Source: Rutidosis leptorrhynchoides (lineage: Eukaryota > Streptophyta > Magnoliopsida > Asterales > Asteraceae). Taken from it: a DNA stretch of 64,000 bases. The notes under the pieces were generated by a model. The model was not told where the DNA came from and searched no databases. It was given only the letters and a program-made list of their open reading frames with translations. The position numbers and the translations under genes are program-made. The stretch lies in contig NC_092339.1 in NCBI RefSeq assembly GCF_046630445.1, positions 56,405,501-56,469,500 of the forward strand, read 5' to 3'. Shown one piece after another: positions 37,965 to 50,022 of this stretch. Each line of letters starts with the position of its first letter. The first letter of the stretch is position 1.

Positions 37965-39102
37965 TTATAATATTAAAGTTTAATTTAATATTAATAATAA
38001 TTTGGGTTATTGTAAGAAATGTTTTACGGGTTTTAAAGTCGGAACTCTGTCCGTGTAACGCTACGCGATAAATAATTACTGTAAGGTATGTTCTTCCTTT
38101 TTAAATTAATGTATCGTAACTAAGTTATTATTATGCTTATTTGAGCTGAAGTAATCGTGATGTTAGACTAAATATTAAAGATGAGGTTATTGGATTTTGT
38201 ACCATAATTAATGTTTGAACAAAAGACCGACAATTGTGGGGATTTGACTATGGACTATTAATAGATGGGAGGTATTGTCTAATTGAGTGACAACTCATTG
38301 GAGTCTATCGAACCTATCTTCAAATTAATTAACTTAATAATTAATAATGATTATGGTTGTCCTATTTAGTGACATTCATACGGAATCTATTATAATCATT
38401 TAATTAATTATTCGGGTTAGGTAATTGATTATTCAAACTGATCAAGTGGGTAAATTAATATTCATATCTAATCAAAACAGGGGTGGATTACATACAGTGA
38501 TAACTGGTGTAATTGTTGACAGAAGTGATAACTGCGTCACAGTTTAAATCTTTAATTAGTTGGAATATTTGACTTTGGGTATAAGGGTAATTTGACGAGG
38601 ACACTCGCACTTTATATTTATGACCGATGGACTATTATGGACAAAAACCAGATAGGTTTCAAATAATCTAGGACAAAAGGACAATTAACCCAGAGTAATA
38701 AATTAAAATAAAACGTCAAACATCATGGTTACGGAAGTTTAAATAAGCATAATTGTTCTATTTTATATCTAATCATATTTTTATTTACTTCCATTTTATT
38801 TATTGTCATTTTAATATTTTTATTTATTTTACACACTTTAATTATTGTCAATTATCTTTACGCTTAAAATATAAAATCGACAAACCGGTCATTAAACGGT
38901 AAACCCCCCTTTTATATATTATTATTACTATATATAATTATATACATTTTATATAAATATAGTTGTTAAAAATATAGTACGTATTCACTAGCTCCTTGTG
39001 GAACAAACCGGACTTACTAAAAACTACACTACTCTACGATTAGGTACACTGCCTATAAGTGTTGTAGCAAGGTTTAGGTATATCCATCTATATAAATAAA
39101 TA

Positions 39103-39107
39103 AAACT
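39103..39107. repeat. target-site duplication AAACT (left) of A4
   Basis: AAACT is repeated at 61820-61824. Confidence 0.88.
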
Positions 39108-40025
39108 TGTGAAAACCCGGAAATTTCCGACCAAATTTAAACTTTATCTTTATATTATTCCGACACGATAAGCAAAGTTTGTTAAGTCGAATCTCAAGGA
39201 TTTTAAACTGTGTTCATACATTCATTTAACCTTGACCAAAATTCGACGATTTACGAACCATTATATGAACGGATATGATTATATATGTATATGTGTATAT
39301 ATTATAACTTGAAAACGTTATTAAAGTATTAGATGTATAATACTTCACATGAACGTATTTGTTTCAGTATATTTATCGATAGAATTAGAAGATAATATCA
39401 AATGATTGAATTATCAGATACATTGAAGTATGATTACGAGTCTTTGTTGAGAGGTCCACTTTGATTTAGGAAACCTTTCCTTTTAACGGTATTCAGAATA
39501 TTTGGTAAAGTCACTTACAAGTAAGAACAAATGTGTCAATTAACGAGTGTAAACAAAAGTTAGTAGAGATTCCTATTTGATTTTCAATTCATGCTTTACA
39601 ATATTTTCTCGTGATTTTAATATGATAACTATTTTAACTTTCATCTTAAAGTTGGAGTGTGGAATGTAAATAACTTAGACGTTGGATATCGACATTTTAC
39701 ATTAAGATGATTTCGTACGTTTATCTAATCTTTGGACTTTATATTCCGTTTCACCAACAAACGTTAATTTAAAAACTTGAAACCTATTATGTGTATATTT
39801 AATTTTACTTTTCTAAAATGTTTTACGATATAACAACTTCTACTATTATAACCTTTTAGTAAAATGATTCTTAAATATATTTAGTTTTGGAAAACAAAGT
39901 TTTCATATTTATTTAATATTGTTTCAAATGTACAAAGATATTTTTGGTTTAAAAAGAACTTTATTATTAAAACTTTTTATAAGATAACTTGTTCATAATT
40001 TTTAAAAAATCTAATTAAAGCTTTG

Positions 40026-40028
<3 letters not shown>

Positions 40029-40107
<79 letters not shown>
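40029..40107. repeat. (AT)n microsatellite
   Basis: AT run of about 80 bp in the A4 5' LTR. Confidence 0.95.
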
Positions 40108-40111
<4 letters not shown>

Positions 40112-40157
40112 TCAAAAACGTAAACGTGATACGACATAATATTTTCTACTACTTAAA

Positions 40158-40159
<2 letters not shown>

Positions 40160-40239
<80 letters not shown>
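40160..40239. repeat. (AT)n microsatellite
   Basis: Second AT run of about 80 bp. It marks the point where the 5' LTR lost sequence present in the 3' LTR. Confidence 0.95.
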
Positions 40240-40241
<2 letters not shown>

Positions 40242-40653
40242 CAATGCGTTAATGTATAATTTAAATATAAAACGTTTCAAAATTATTAAACGTGTTTTAA
40301 TAAACAACGAGACATTGTTTTATAGAAGCAAATAACCACAACACTCAAATAAAGAGATTATACTTTGGGTAATATAAATTATAGATGATTAAGTCAAATT
40401 ATTGATAATAGGTACACGTCGCGTAACATAAAGAGCTAGTTTTCTAAGCGTACGAAAATGCGTTAGAGAAACCGAAATCGAGACATAAGTCGAGTGACAA
40501 CGTACGAGTCATTGGAACTAAAATTACAATTTAACTATGCATGTAAATATTATATTATATATAATTAATTATATAAATTAAATATATTATATATTAACTA
40601 TTATTAAAAACCGTCGGCATCCCTTAATCATTTGTGAGTGAGCTGGAAACAGG

Positions 40654-40733
40654 AACCTCCGCAATTGCGGAGGTTTATGCTTGAAGAGCTCCACGATCGC
40701 GGAGCTCAAGGGTCCAGAAAGGGGATATAAAGC
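40654..40733 (+). promoter_or_regulatory. A4 5' LTR promoter module: palindromes plus TATA
   Basis: A perfect palindrome with core CCTCCGCAATTGCGGAGG occupies 40654-40675. A second, with one mismatched pair and core CTCCACGATCGCGGAG, occupies 40686-40707. A TATA box, TATAAAGC, is at 40726-40733. Sequence downstream (CTCGATCAG, then CTCTCAATCTCTCTA) is pyrimidine-rich, as expected near a transcription start. Promoter function is inferred. Confidence 0.6.
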
Positions 40734-40796
40734 TCGATCAGTTTTCGGACAAATCCATTCAATCTCATATCTCTCAATCTCTCTATATGTAATATA

Positions 40797-40810
40797 TATT
40801 ATTATTATTA

Positions 40811-40870
<60 letters not shown>

Positions 40871-40900
40871 ATTATTATTATAATAATAATAATAATAATA

Positions 40901-40976
<76 letters not shown>

Positions 40977-40980
40977 TTAA
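40797..40980. repeat. (ATT)n microsatellite
   Basis: About 180 bp of ATT with an internal AAT inversion. Only about 40 bp is present at the sister locus 59187-59225. Confidence 0.95.
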
Positions 40981-41561
40981 GATTAACATTATTATTAATC
41001 GTATTATTATTATTAGTAGTAATATTATTAGTAGTAATATGCATAAAATACTACTACGAAGTCATGAGTAGATTATTTCAAAACGGGTTTTTCGAGAAGG
41101 ATAGAGCTAAGGAAATTATGGGTTATAACTATGGAGGTTATGGGTAATGTTCGGGGGTATGCTCGTGAGGTCAATTTGGTGTTTATCATCTCCGTTGCGT
41201 CTACGTACCTTTCCTGCAATATTGAATCTCAATATTGATACGTGAGCACTCATAACTTAACTTTTATATATTAATAGTGTATCCCTGACTAGTGCTCGAG
41301 TATATAGGATTATGCATGCTTGAATATTTAATATTGTCGTTAAATAGTTGACGATAGATTATGAACTAGTTACATATGTGGTTGAGATAAGGTATAAGAT
41401 ATGGATGTCATTGGAAAGCTAACGAAAAATTAAGAACTTTTCATTTAGATATCGAATGGTGTCGATGAACGGATTAGAAGTTATAGTCAATTGAATTTTT
41501 GTATTATTATTAAAAATGATTATTATTATCGTTGTTATTATCGTCGTTATAGTTTTTATCT

Positions 41562-41704
<143 letters not shown>

Positions 41705-41774
41705 TTATCAGTAAAAGGTATTATCATTAAAAATTGTTATTTTTACTATCGTTATTATCGTTAAAGTTATAATT

Positions 41775-41815
<41 letters not shown>

Positions 41816-43599
41816 CATTAAGATAGTTATTAGTATTATCATTAATATTATCATAATAGTTATTATTATTATTAGTATTATTGTAATTAATACTAAAATT
41901 AGTAACAACTAATTATTATGATTATTATCATTTTTACGGACGCGATGTAAAAGACGGCTAAGAGCTATTAACAAATTGATTAGGAAATAATGAGTATAAG
42001 TATCAAGATGAAATTAAAATATTGAAAGGTATTGATTTAGATAAAAATATGGTTTTCATTTTTTTTATCATTATTATTATTAAAAGTATTATAAATATTA
42101 AAACTATTATTTTTACAAAAATTATTATTTATAGGAATATCATTGTGAATATAAAATATCATTATCATTTTAATAAAAATTATCATTTTTCCATAATATC
42201 ATTTTTTAGTAAATATAAATATTATTATTTTTAGTAGAATAATAATAATTATTATTACAAAATAATACAACTTTTACTTACTATAATTATTATCGATATT
42301 ATTTTATCAAATAAATATGTGATACAAACTTATTTTACTATGTGTAATATAATTAAATTAATAACACCTATCATATTTTTTTTATGATATTAAATAAACT
42401 TTATAGATTTTATTACTTAAGATATATAAAAGTATATTTTATTATATAAATTTTAGTATAACATTTTATTTATTAATAAATGAATTATAATATTTACTCT
42501 AATAAATCTGTTAAAAATATTTAAAAAATCTAAAACAACTATATTTAAACTATATAATAATCATATATAAATTTTGGAAACCATTTTGAGTCAAATTGAC
42601 TTTTGTTGACTTTTGCATAGTAGTCTCGAGCATTAGGATTGTGATACATTATGACTTGACCTAAATTGTTAGACAGATATTGATCAAACATATAAATATA
42701 TATAATTAATATAGGTTCGTGAATCCGAAGCCAACCTTGCACTTGTTCAATGACGTCATATGTATTTTTACTACGAAATACAGTATTGTGAGTTTCATTT
42801 GCTCCCTTTTAAATGCTTTTGCAATATATATTCTTGAGAATGAGAATACATGCGATTTTATAAATATTTTACGAAATACACACAAGTAATCGAAACTACA
42901 TTATATGGTTGAATGGATCGAAGCCGAATATGCCCCTTTTTAGCCTGGTAATCTAAGAATTAGGGAACTGGCCCCTAATTGACGCGAATCCTAAAGATAG
43001 ATCTACGGGAACTAACAACCCCCATTCTAGAATTTGGAGTGCTTTAGTACTTCAAAATTTATCATGTCCGATGGGTGTCCCGGAATGATGGGGATATTCT
43101 ATATGCATCTTGTTAATGTCGATTATCAGGTGTTCAATCCATATAAATGATTTTTGTCTCTATGTATGGGACGTATATTTATGAAAAATGGAAATGAAAA
43201 TCTTGTGGTCTATTAAAATTATGGAAATGATCGATTATAATAAACTAATGAACACACCAACCTTTTGGTTGACACTTTAAAGCATGTTTATTCTCAGGTA
43301 TGAAAGAAATCTTTCGCTGTGCATTTGCTCATTTTAAAGATATTACATGGAGTCATTCATGGAATACTTCAAAAGACGTTGCATTCGAGTCGTTGAGTTC
43401 ATCAAGATTATTATTAAGTCAATTATAGTTGGATATATTATGAAATGGTATGCATGCCGTCAATTTTCGATGTAAAGAAAGTTTGTCTTTTAAAAACGAA
43501 TGCAATGTTTGTAAAATGTATCATATAGAGGTCAAATACCTCACGATGTAATCAACTATTGTGAATCGTTTATAATGTATATGAACGGGTCCTTTTAGT

Positions 43600-43611
43600 T
43601 GGTATCAGAGC
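43600..43611 (+). promoter_or_regulatory. A4 primer-binding site
   Basis: TGGTATCAGAGC lies two bases after the 5' LTR end. It is of the initiator tRNA-Met type. The bases that follow (GGTGG) no longer match the tRNA, unlike those in T1. Confidence 0.88.
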
Positions 43612-44035
43612 GGTGGTCTTAGCGAACCAGATCTTGCATTAGTGTGTCTAACTGATAGTTGTTTAGATGCATTAGTGGGTCTGGACTTCGACCGTGTCTG
43701 CATGTCAAAAGTTTTGCTTATTATTTCTAGTCGAAAAGCATCTACTTATCATCCGTAGGAAATTACCTGCTTATCATTCTTAGTCTAGACACATCTTACT
43801 GCATTGATTGCATGAATAGGGTATAGACAAAATTCATATCTTTGCGTATATGCTAATCCATATCTTAGCGTATCTGTTACTGTAAACTTTGCCTGACATA
43901 TTCCGTAAATCCCTCTGTAATCTACGAAATCTTTTGCTCTATATATATATATATAGATATTCTATGTAATTAGGATACCATCCGATAGCCGGAAAATCAT
44001 TTCATATCGAAAAATCCTTTATTCAATCGTACGAA

Positions 44036-44470
44036 ATGGAATTCGTCATTAGTTCAAGTCCCTCGGATTTCGAAATGGAATCCCACTCAAGCTCCGAAAG
44101 CAGTGTGACTGGAATGGATCAATCAATCAGCCATCATCTATTCTGGATGAATTGGGGATGGATTCGTAGCCTCCTCAATCATTGGAGACAAGAAGAAGGC
44201 GATCCTTTCCATCCACCACATTGCCCTCTTGGCGAAGAATCGAAAGCACTTACCGGCGAACCTGTTCGAGACACCATTTTCTCTCTCATTTCCAGAGTAT
44301 CTCGTCACGACTACATATTATCTCACATTCTGGATCTTATTCATCCACTCGTCCGAACTGCCAATCATCCCGGTGTAACAGAAGAAGTCAACGAGATTCG
44401 CGCTCGGGTAGTGGCTTTGGAGAATATGGTGCAAAGGTTACAAACACCAGTAGCAGTAACAACAGCATAA
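44036..44470 (+). CDS. Family A ORF1, intact copy, unknown function
   Basis: 144-codon open frame starting 425 bp after the PBS, where gag normally begins. The N terminus (residues 1-36) is rich in Ser, Glu and Asp. Residues 37-55 hold a Trp-rich patch (W37, W40, W42, W50) ending in EEG. LTGEP is at 72-76, followed by RDTIF and a likely helical stretch (79-107). Residues 114-136 look like a short coiled coil (EEVNEIRARV, LENMVQRLQ). It has no signal peptide, membrane segment, zinc knuckle or protease motif. Homologous but broken frames occur at the same site in A1 and A2, so this is the only intact copy here. I do not recognise the family. It might be a gag-like structural or RNA-binding protein, or a remnant of one. 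Confidence 0.6.
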   Translation: MEFVISSSPSDFEMESHSSSESSVTGMDQSISHHLFWMNWGWIRSLLNHWRQEEGDPFHPPHCPLGEESKALTGEPVRDTIFSLISRVSRHDYILSHILDLIHPLVRTANHPGVTEEVNEIRARVVALENMVQRLQTPVAVTTA

Positions 44471-46500
44471 CCAGTACCACCATCAGCAACACCAACAGTA
44501 CTATCACCACCACCAATAGTAACATCCGCATCCCATACCTCAACATCACAATCCGTACCTCGAACCTCAATGTCATACACACCATAAACACCAAGGAGTA
44601 CCAACAACAACAAACGATGAAGTATTGATTCATAATTTCATTAAGGAAATATTCTGCAGAGAATATGTAGTTTCTAAAAGTTTTAGAGATTATTTATTTT
44701 AGTTCTGATTGTAAATAAGATGAGTAAGCGAAATGATGAAATGAAACCCTGACCGGAATGGTGCACGATTTACAAGCTAGACTTGTTTTACCAACAGCAT
44801 CAGCAGTACCGTCAGCATCGCCAGCATTATCAGCACCCATAACATCACAAGCTCCGCCAGTTTAAGAATCATCGTGGACATCATATGAATCATTAATGAT
44901 TATATTGTATCAATGAGTTATAAAGTATTAACTCATTTCCATTGAAGGATCTGTATATCTTATATATATAAATTTCTAAAAATAAATCGTTCTGTACTAA
45001 GCTATTATGTGTGAATTTTAACTACTCGGTTAATTCATATTACTAATATGCTATGATGTACATCCTTCGTCAGCAACTTAGCCATCGTTAACTACAATCT
45101 CTATTTTAATTCAAGGAGTTCAATTTCGTAATAAATCGAGTGTATTATTCAAATATCTGTTTGATTTTTACACTTTCATCATCGATGTACTCGAAACTTT
45201 TCAGACAACATCATTAGTACCTTGCGAAATTCACAAGAATTCCACGAACACCAACATCACGCAAAGTATTAATTCATAATTTCAATTATATGGAAGAAAT
45301 ACTTATGTAATTTCTAAAGTTTTAGGGATTACTCAATTCTAGTTTCAACCGTAATTTAAATGAGTTTAATTTAATATTAACTCATTAAATCTATGTTACA
45401 TCCGATAAAAATATACATATATATATTTTCATAAAGACTGTAATAAAAATTCTTTTGTACAAAATATTAATTGTGAAATTTTTTTTAACGGATAGGTAAT
45501 ACCCGAGAGATATATAAATTCACAATTAATATGTTACATTCTACGAATCTGATTCAGCAAATCATACATTATACTCCCTACTTTCACAACAATATACATT
45601 CTTTTATAGAAATCAAAACAACCATACTCATTCAAATTCAATTACATATTCTGATTTTGAAATCGCAGAATTCAATTCAAGATATAACCGGAATCATCAC
45701 TCTTAGATTCCTACATCTTTCAAAGCTATACTTTGACTTCAAAAATGTGTAAGAACATCATAGGTATATAAACGACTACAATCGGTGTTCAAACCCTTCG
45801 AAATTCCTGTAGACACTCCAAATAATGAACAATCGAAATGATGATCCAACCACATGTTACCAACATTTATACACCTGAAAAACTTTCGAAACCAAAGTCA
45901 TAGTTTAATACGTATCCATGTCAGACCCTTTGGTAGTTATTAGCTAAAATAACTTTTCAATTCCGTTTCAAAATAGACAGTTTTGTCACAGCTCCAGCAA
46001 GACAACTTCGACTTCTCAATCAAAACAGCCTTATTATAACCTCGATAGATATGTTGCCCTTTCGCCAATGTTATTGGGGAACCATTTATATTCCATCACA
46101 TTAGTAATAAACTTACCAACAACTTCACTGATCTTTGATCTTCCGAAAAATCATTATAATTATCAAAATCCCATCATTTACTTATCTGCATCTTGTAACG
46201 AGAATTGCCATATGAATAATTTGGAATTAGCAATCAGTATTTTGAAATCTCGCAGCATGTCGACGCCAACAGTTATACATATAACGCCTATCTCCTGGAC
46301 TTACATACTGCGAATGTGAAGTTTCTGAAAAACACCCCGAACTGCAAAATAGTTCTCGAGATGCTGATGAAGCAACAAAAACTATAAACGACCTTAACAG
46401 TAAAAAGTTTGAAGATAAAGAATAGTGTGTTGGAAAAGCACAGAAAAAGAGAAGGTTTGGAACTGAAAAACGGATTGAGCAAATCATGAAGGAGGCTGTG
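44471..46500 (+). other. A4 internal region between ORF1 and the T1 insertion
   Basis: Contains a second, diverged ORF1 tail (about 44733-44866, ending in a Pro/Ala/Ser-rich segment), partly repeated downstream segments (44615-45060 against 45255-45545) and an internal PPT-like tract (45483-45506). From 45780 on it is colinear with A2. A decayed version of the A2 short frame ends at 46500, where T1 interrupts it. No enzyme domains are visible; the frames at 44182-44628, 45531-45752 and 46068-46319 are unsupported. Confidence 0.6.
46496..46500. repeat. target-site duplication CTGTG (left) of T1
   Basis: CTGTG is repeated at 56075-56079. Removing T1 rejoins a segment that aligns with 23745-23860 of A2. 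Confidence 0.9.
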
Positions 46501-46827
46501 TATGACGACCCTCAATTTTTCATTTCTGTTTTAACTGTTCAATTAATAGGACTTCTTGTACTCGTAAACTTTGTTTAAGAACTTTGATTAAATATTAACT
46601 TTTGATCAATATTTTTGTTAATGTAAAGTTTATGTATTTGTGTATTATCTTTATTATACAAACTATATATATATATGTTAAATACTTAAAAGTGATATTG
46701 TATAAACTATAAAAATTAATACAAACTAATTGGAACAAATAAAAATCTATAAAAGATTAGGGTCTAGTAAATAAAAAAATGTATTTAAATAATATAACCT
46801 TAATACTAATAATAATAATAATTATAA

Positions 46828-46882
<55 letters not shown>

Positions 46883-49616
46883 TAAATAAGTATACTGTAA
46901 AAAAAATAAAGAAGTCATATGTATCATAAATAAATCGGTTGTAGGGGTTTTAGGAAGATAAAACTTGTTGCCTAAGTATTATCAAGCCTAATTAAACTCA
47001 AATTAATCCTTGAATTCAAGAGCAATTAGGAAACAATTGAAACTATAAAAAGCATCGAGTTTTCCAGTTATTCACCACAACTATCTGCTCAATTCCATTC
47101 GACTGATTACTCCTGCATTCCCTCCAAACCTTACGACTAAATCACCTGCTACCCTCCAGTTTTAGTCGACTAAACCTCCCTTTTTCCAGCCTGCTTTGTC
47201 GATTGAAAACCTCCACCAAAAACCCACCTGCAATCGTGAATCATCACCACCAATACAGCCTTCTGTTCTTGATCAAACTAGTTCGAGAATCACTCCAAGT
47301 TGCTGCAAAATTTCTTGCTGTTGCAGGCGCCACACATCACCAATATTAGTCATCAAGCTGCTGCTTCCTGTCATGATCAAGAGGACCCAAACAGTCCATC
47401 AATCATCCATTGTTGTTGCATTTTTTTTCTGGTTTTCTTGCTGTGCTTGCGTGAACAAAATAGTCCAAAAGAAGTGTTATTGTTGCTGTTTGTTTCTGCT
47501 ATTGTCTATATGTTTCTGTCGAACAAAAGAAGACCTAAAGACCCCTCTTTTGGGTCATATTGCTGCTGCTACTGTTCTGTGTCTGTTTCACAAATCATCA
47601 TCACCAATCCTTGATCTTTAAACCCTAAGGTATACCTAATAACTCTAGTTAATCATGTGTTTAAATCAAATTACTATTAAGATGTTAATAAGATGAAGTA
47701 TTATGATTAATAATGAAGATTAAGAATAATGATAATGAATATGACTAATAAGTTAAGGTTGTTGAATCATGATTATAAAGAAAGTATGATTATGAAGTAA
47801 TAGGTATTATGATGAATTAAGTATAATGATTATTATGATTAGGGTTAAAAGAATAATTATAAGGTATTGGTTAAGATTTTATGTAAGTGAATAACTAGGA
47901 GATTAATTAGTTATAATGACAGATTAGTGTTTTGATTAATAAGCTAGATAATGATAATAGTTGTAAGATTATGATTATTAGTAATAAAGATAATGGTGAT
48001 AAAAAAAAAAGAAGAGGTATGAACTAGTATTATGATTATGATTCTATGTAGGTGAAGGTAGGAGAATTAATGAAATAAGGATAAAAGATAAAGAAGTTTA
48101 TGATTTTATGTGAAAAGTTAATAAGTTAGTTAATTAAAATAGATAAAGATTTTGATTAAAGATATAATGAAGGTTATGAGTAATTATTAGGCTTATGATC
48201 TTATGTGAATGTTATTAGGTTAAGATTATGATAAAAGGTTATGATTATGGATTAGTAAAGTATTTATGATCATGGTGTACGTGCATGCATGCATGCATAC
48301 GTACGTATGTGCATGTATACATTGTAGATATATGTGTGTGTGTATATGTAAATATATATATATATATACGTGTATATGTATATGTTTATATGTATGTATA
48401 TGTACGTGAGTATGTATGAATGAATGTGCATTATGTAAGTTATATGCGATTAGTAAACATAATAATAAAAGTAATAAGTATATATATACATATCATCTTA
48501 CACTTATCTATATATAACACCTACACCTAGTACGTATATACCATATAGTTATGAATACATACATGAATAATAATGAATAAAGAATATATATGTGTGTGTA
48601 TCACATAGGTGTATATTATCTATGTAACATATAATGAGCAAGTATACATAATAGCTGATTTACTAGATACTAATACTACTATAACTTACACACCTAATTA
48701 CATAGTAACACTAAAGTACACTAAGTATATTATCACTTATATAAATATAACTTTTCTCGAGAACGGTCACTGTTAATATAGTTTGCTATATTAATAAACA
48801 AACTTTATGTCTATTAGCCATTAACTAATCGAACATAACATCTCTAGGTTGAGATCTCCGTGTTCAACACTCCGATCATATAACTTGCATGGAATATCTA
48901 TCTGCTATTAAGGTGAACTTCATAGCCCCACTTTTTAACTATCTTTATATACTTGTTTTGAACTTTTGGGGTGAGACACATGCTTGCTTTTAAACTGTTT
49001 TACGCTTAGACACAAGTACTCAAACTTTATTTTGATTAGTTCAAACTGTTGCTAACATGATTTGATTCATGCTAAATCCCTACCATGATATCGTTAGTTG
49101 CTAAGTATAAAGGCAAGCTTAGTCATTGTGGATAACGCTATTGAGAGTGTCGTCTTTATCCGGATGACCGATGGTCAATGGATACATAATAATGATTCAC
49201 AACATGAACGTGATGTGTTTAGGGTAACTTATAGTTAGTATCGATATCATATACACCAGCACTACTACTGAACTGATTAAACTCTATAATTAAATCTTGT
49301 GGTCTAAAAACTTGTTATAATTATTAAACCTATGTTGTTCACTCAACATTTTTTGGTTGACACTTTAAGCATGTTTTGTCTCAGGTGAAGATTGCTAAAG
49401 ATTATTTGCTATTTGGACTTTGCTGCTTTTGGAGTCCGCATTTATAGATACATATTATTGCATTAAAACATTTATTGTAATGACATAATATTTTCCGCTG
49501 CTTTAATACATTGGTTATCAATTAAAACATCTCATATAGAGTCGTTCTCGTTTATACGTACTTGTGTTGTGATATTGTGAAGTCATATTTCCCCGGCCCT
49601 ATTAGGGGGTATGACA
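46501..49616 (+). repeat. T1 5' LTR
   Basis: 3,116 bp, TATGACGACCC...GGGGGTATGACA. It contains TGCTGTTGC/CTGCTGCTAC-type tracts (about 47320-47600), a GATTATGAT-rich tract (about 47640-48260), an alternating purine-pyrimidine tract (about 48280-48420) and the block conserved near LTR ends (49356-49386). The open frames at 47196-47621 and 47300-47614 are Cys-rich by composition only. Confidence 0.92.
46829..46880. repeat. (AT)n microsatellite
   Basis: AT run with one TGTA interruption. The sister LTR has only a short run near 53080. Confidence 0.9.
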
Positions 49617-49619
49617 GAG

Positions 49620-49635
49620 TGGTATCAGAGCCAGG
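49620..49635 (+). promoter_or_regulatory. T1 primer-binding site
   Basis: TGGTATCAGAGCCAGG, a 16-base match to the complement of the 3' end of plant initiator tRNA-Met, four bases after the LTR. Confidence 0.93.
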
Positions 49636-49636
49636 T

Positions 49637-50022
49637 TGTTATAGAGAACCAGGATTGCATATTATGTGTGCCTTATGTGTTAATTAGGTGCCTTAGCAAT
49701 CTATAGGACTATAACCTTTCCTGCCTTAGCTTGAAGTGTAATCCTCATATCTATGATTGCCTTATTATGCCCCCTTATATCCCTGCCGTCATACCGTGCC
49801 TTAGAATCTAGTTAGTACTCCTTCTCTAGGATGTCTAGTCATCACCCAGTCACCGTTTTAGACACCGAAGGATCCGTCACTAAAGGATCTATCCGCACAC
49901 CTAATTACTCACTTGTTTCACCATCATTATCACTAACTAACCCATACTACCTATTCTTATCCATTGGTGTTGCTACCTAGTGCACCATAAACTCTTCAAC
50001 TAATACTATTTTTGTGTATTGA
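49637..50022 (+). other. T1 leader between PBS and gag
   Basis: Untranslated leader of about 390 bp containing stretches of TGCCTTAG and CACCTAATTACTCACT. No open frame of note. Confidence 0.6.

Larger units (their letters stand above)
37263..39107 (+). repeat. Athila-like LTR, upstream part (approximate start)
   Basis: Sequence from about 37263 to 39107 belongs to an LTR that resumes at 61825 after the A4 insertion. The join restores a run ending ...ACATCA at 61891 followed by the PBS. A TATA-like TTTATAAAAGC lies at 37807-37817 with two GC-rich palindromes upstream. The start coordinate is a guess because no TSD or sister LTR is in the window. No gene is present. Confidence 0.55.

Noticed and set aside
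44182..44628. 148-codon frame overlapping ORF1 in another phase.
   Set aside because: The A1 and A2 copies conserve the ORF1 frame, not this one; its Asn/Thr/Ser tail is low complexity.
47196..47621. Cys-rich 141-codon frame in the T1 5' LTR that could suggest a small secreted protein.
   Set aside because: The matching place in the 3' LTR (53614-53826) is broken and shifted, two overlapping frames share the tract, and the Cys content comes from TGCTGT-type repeats.
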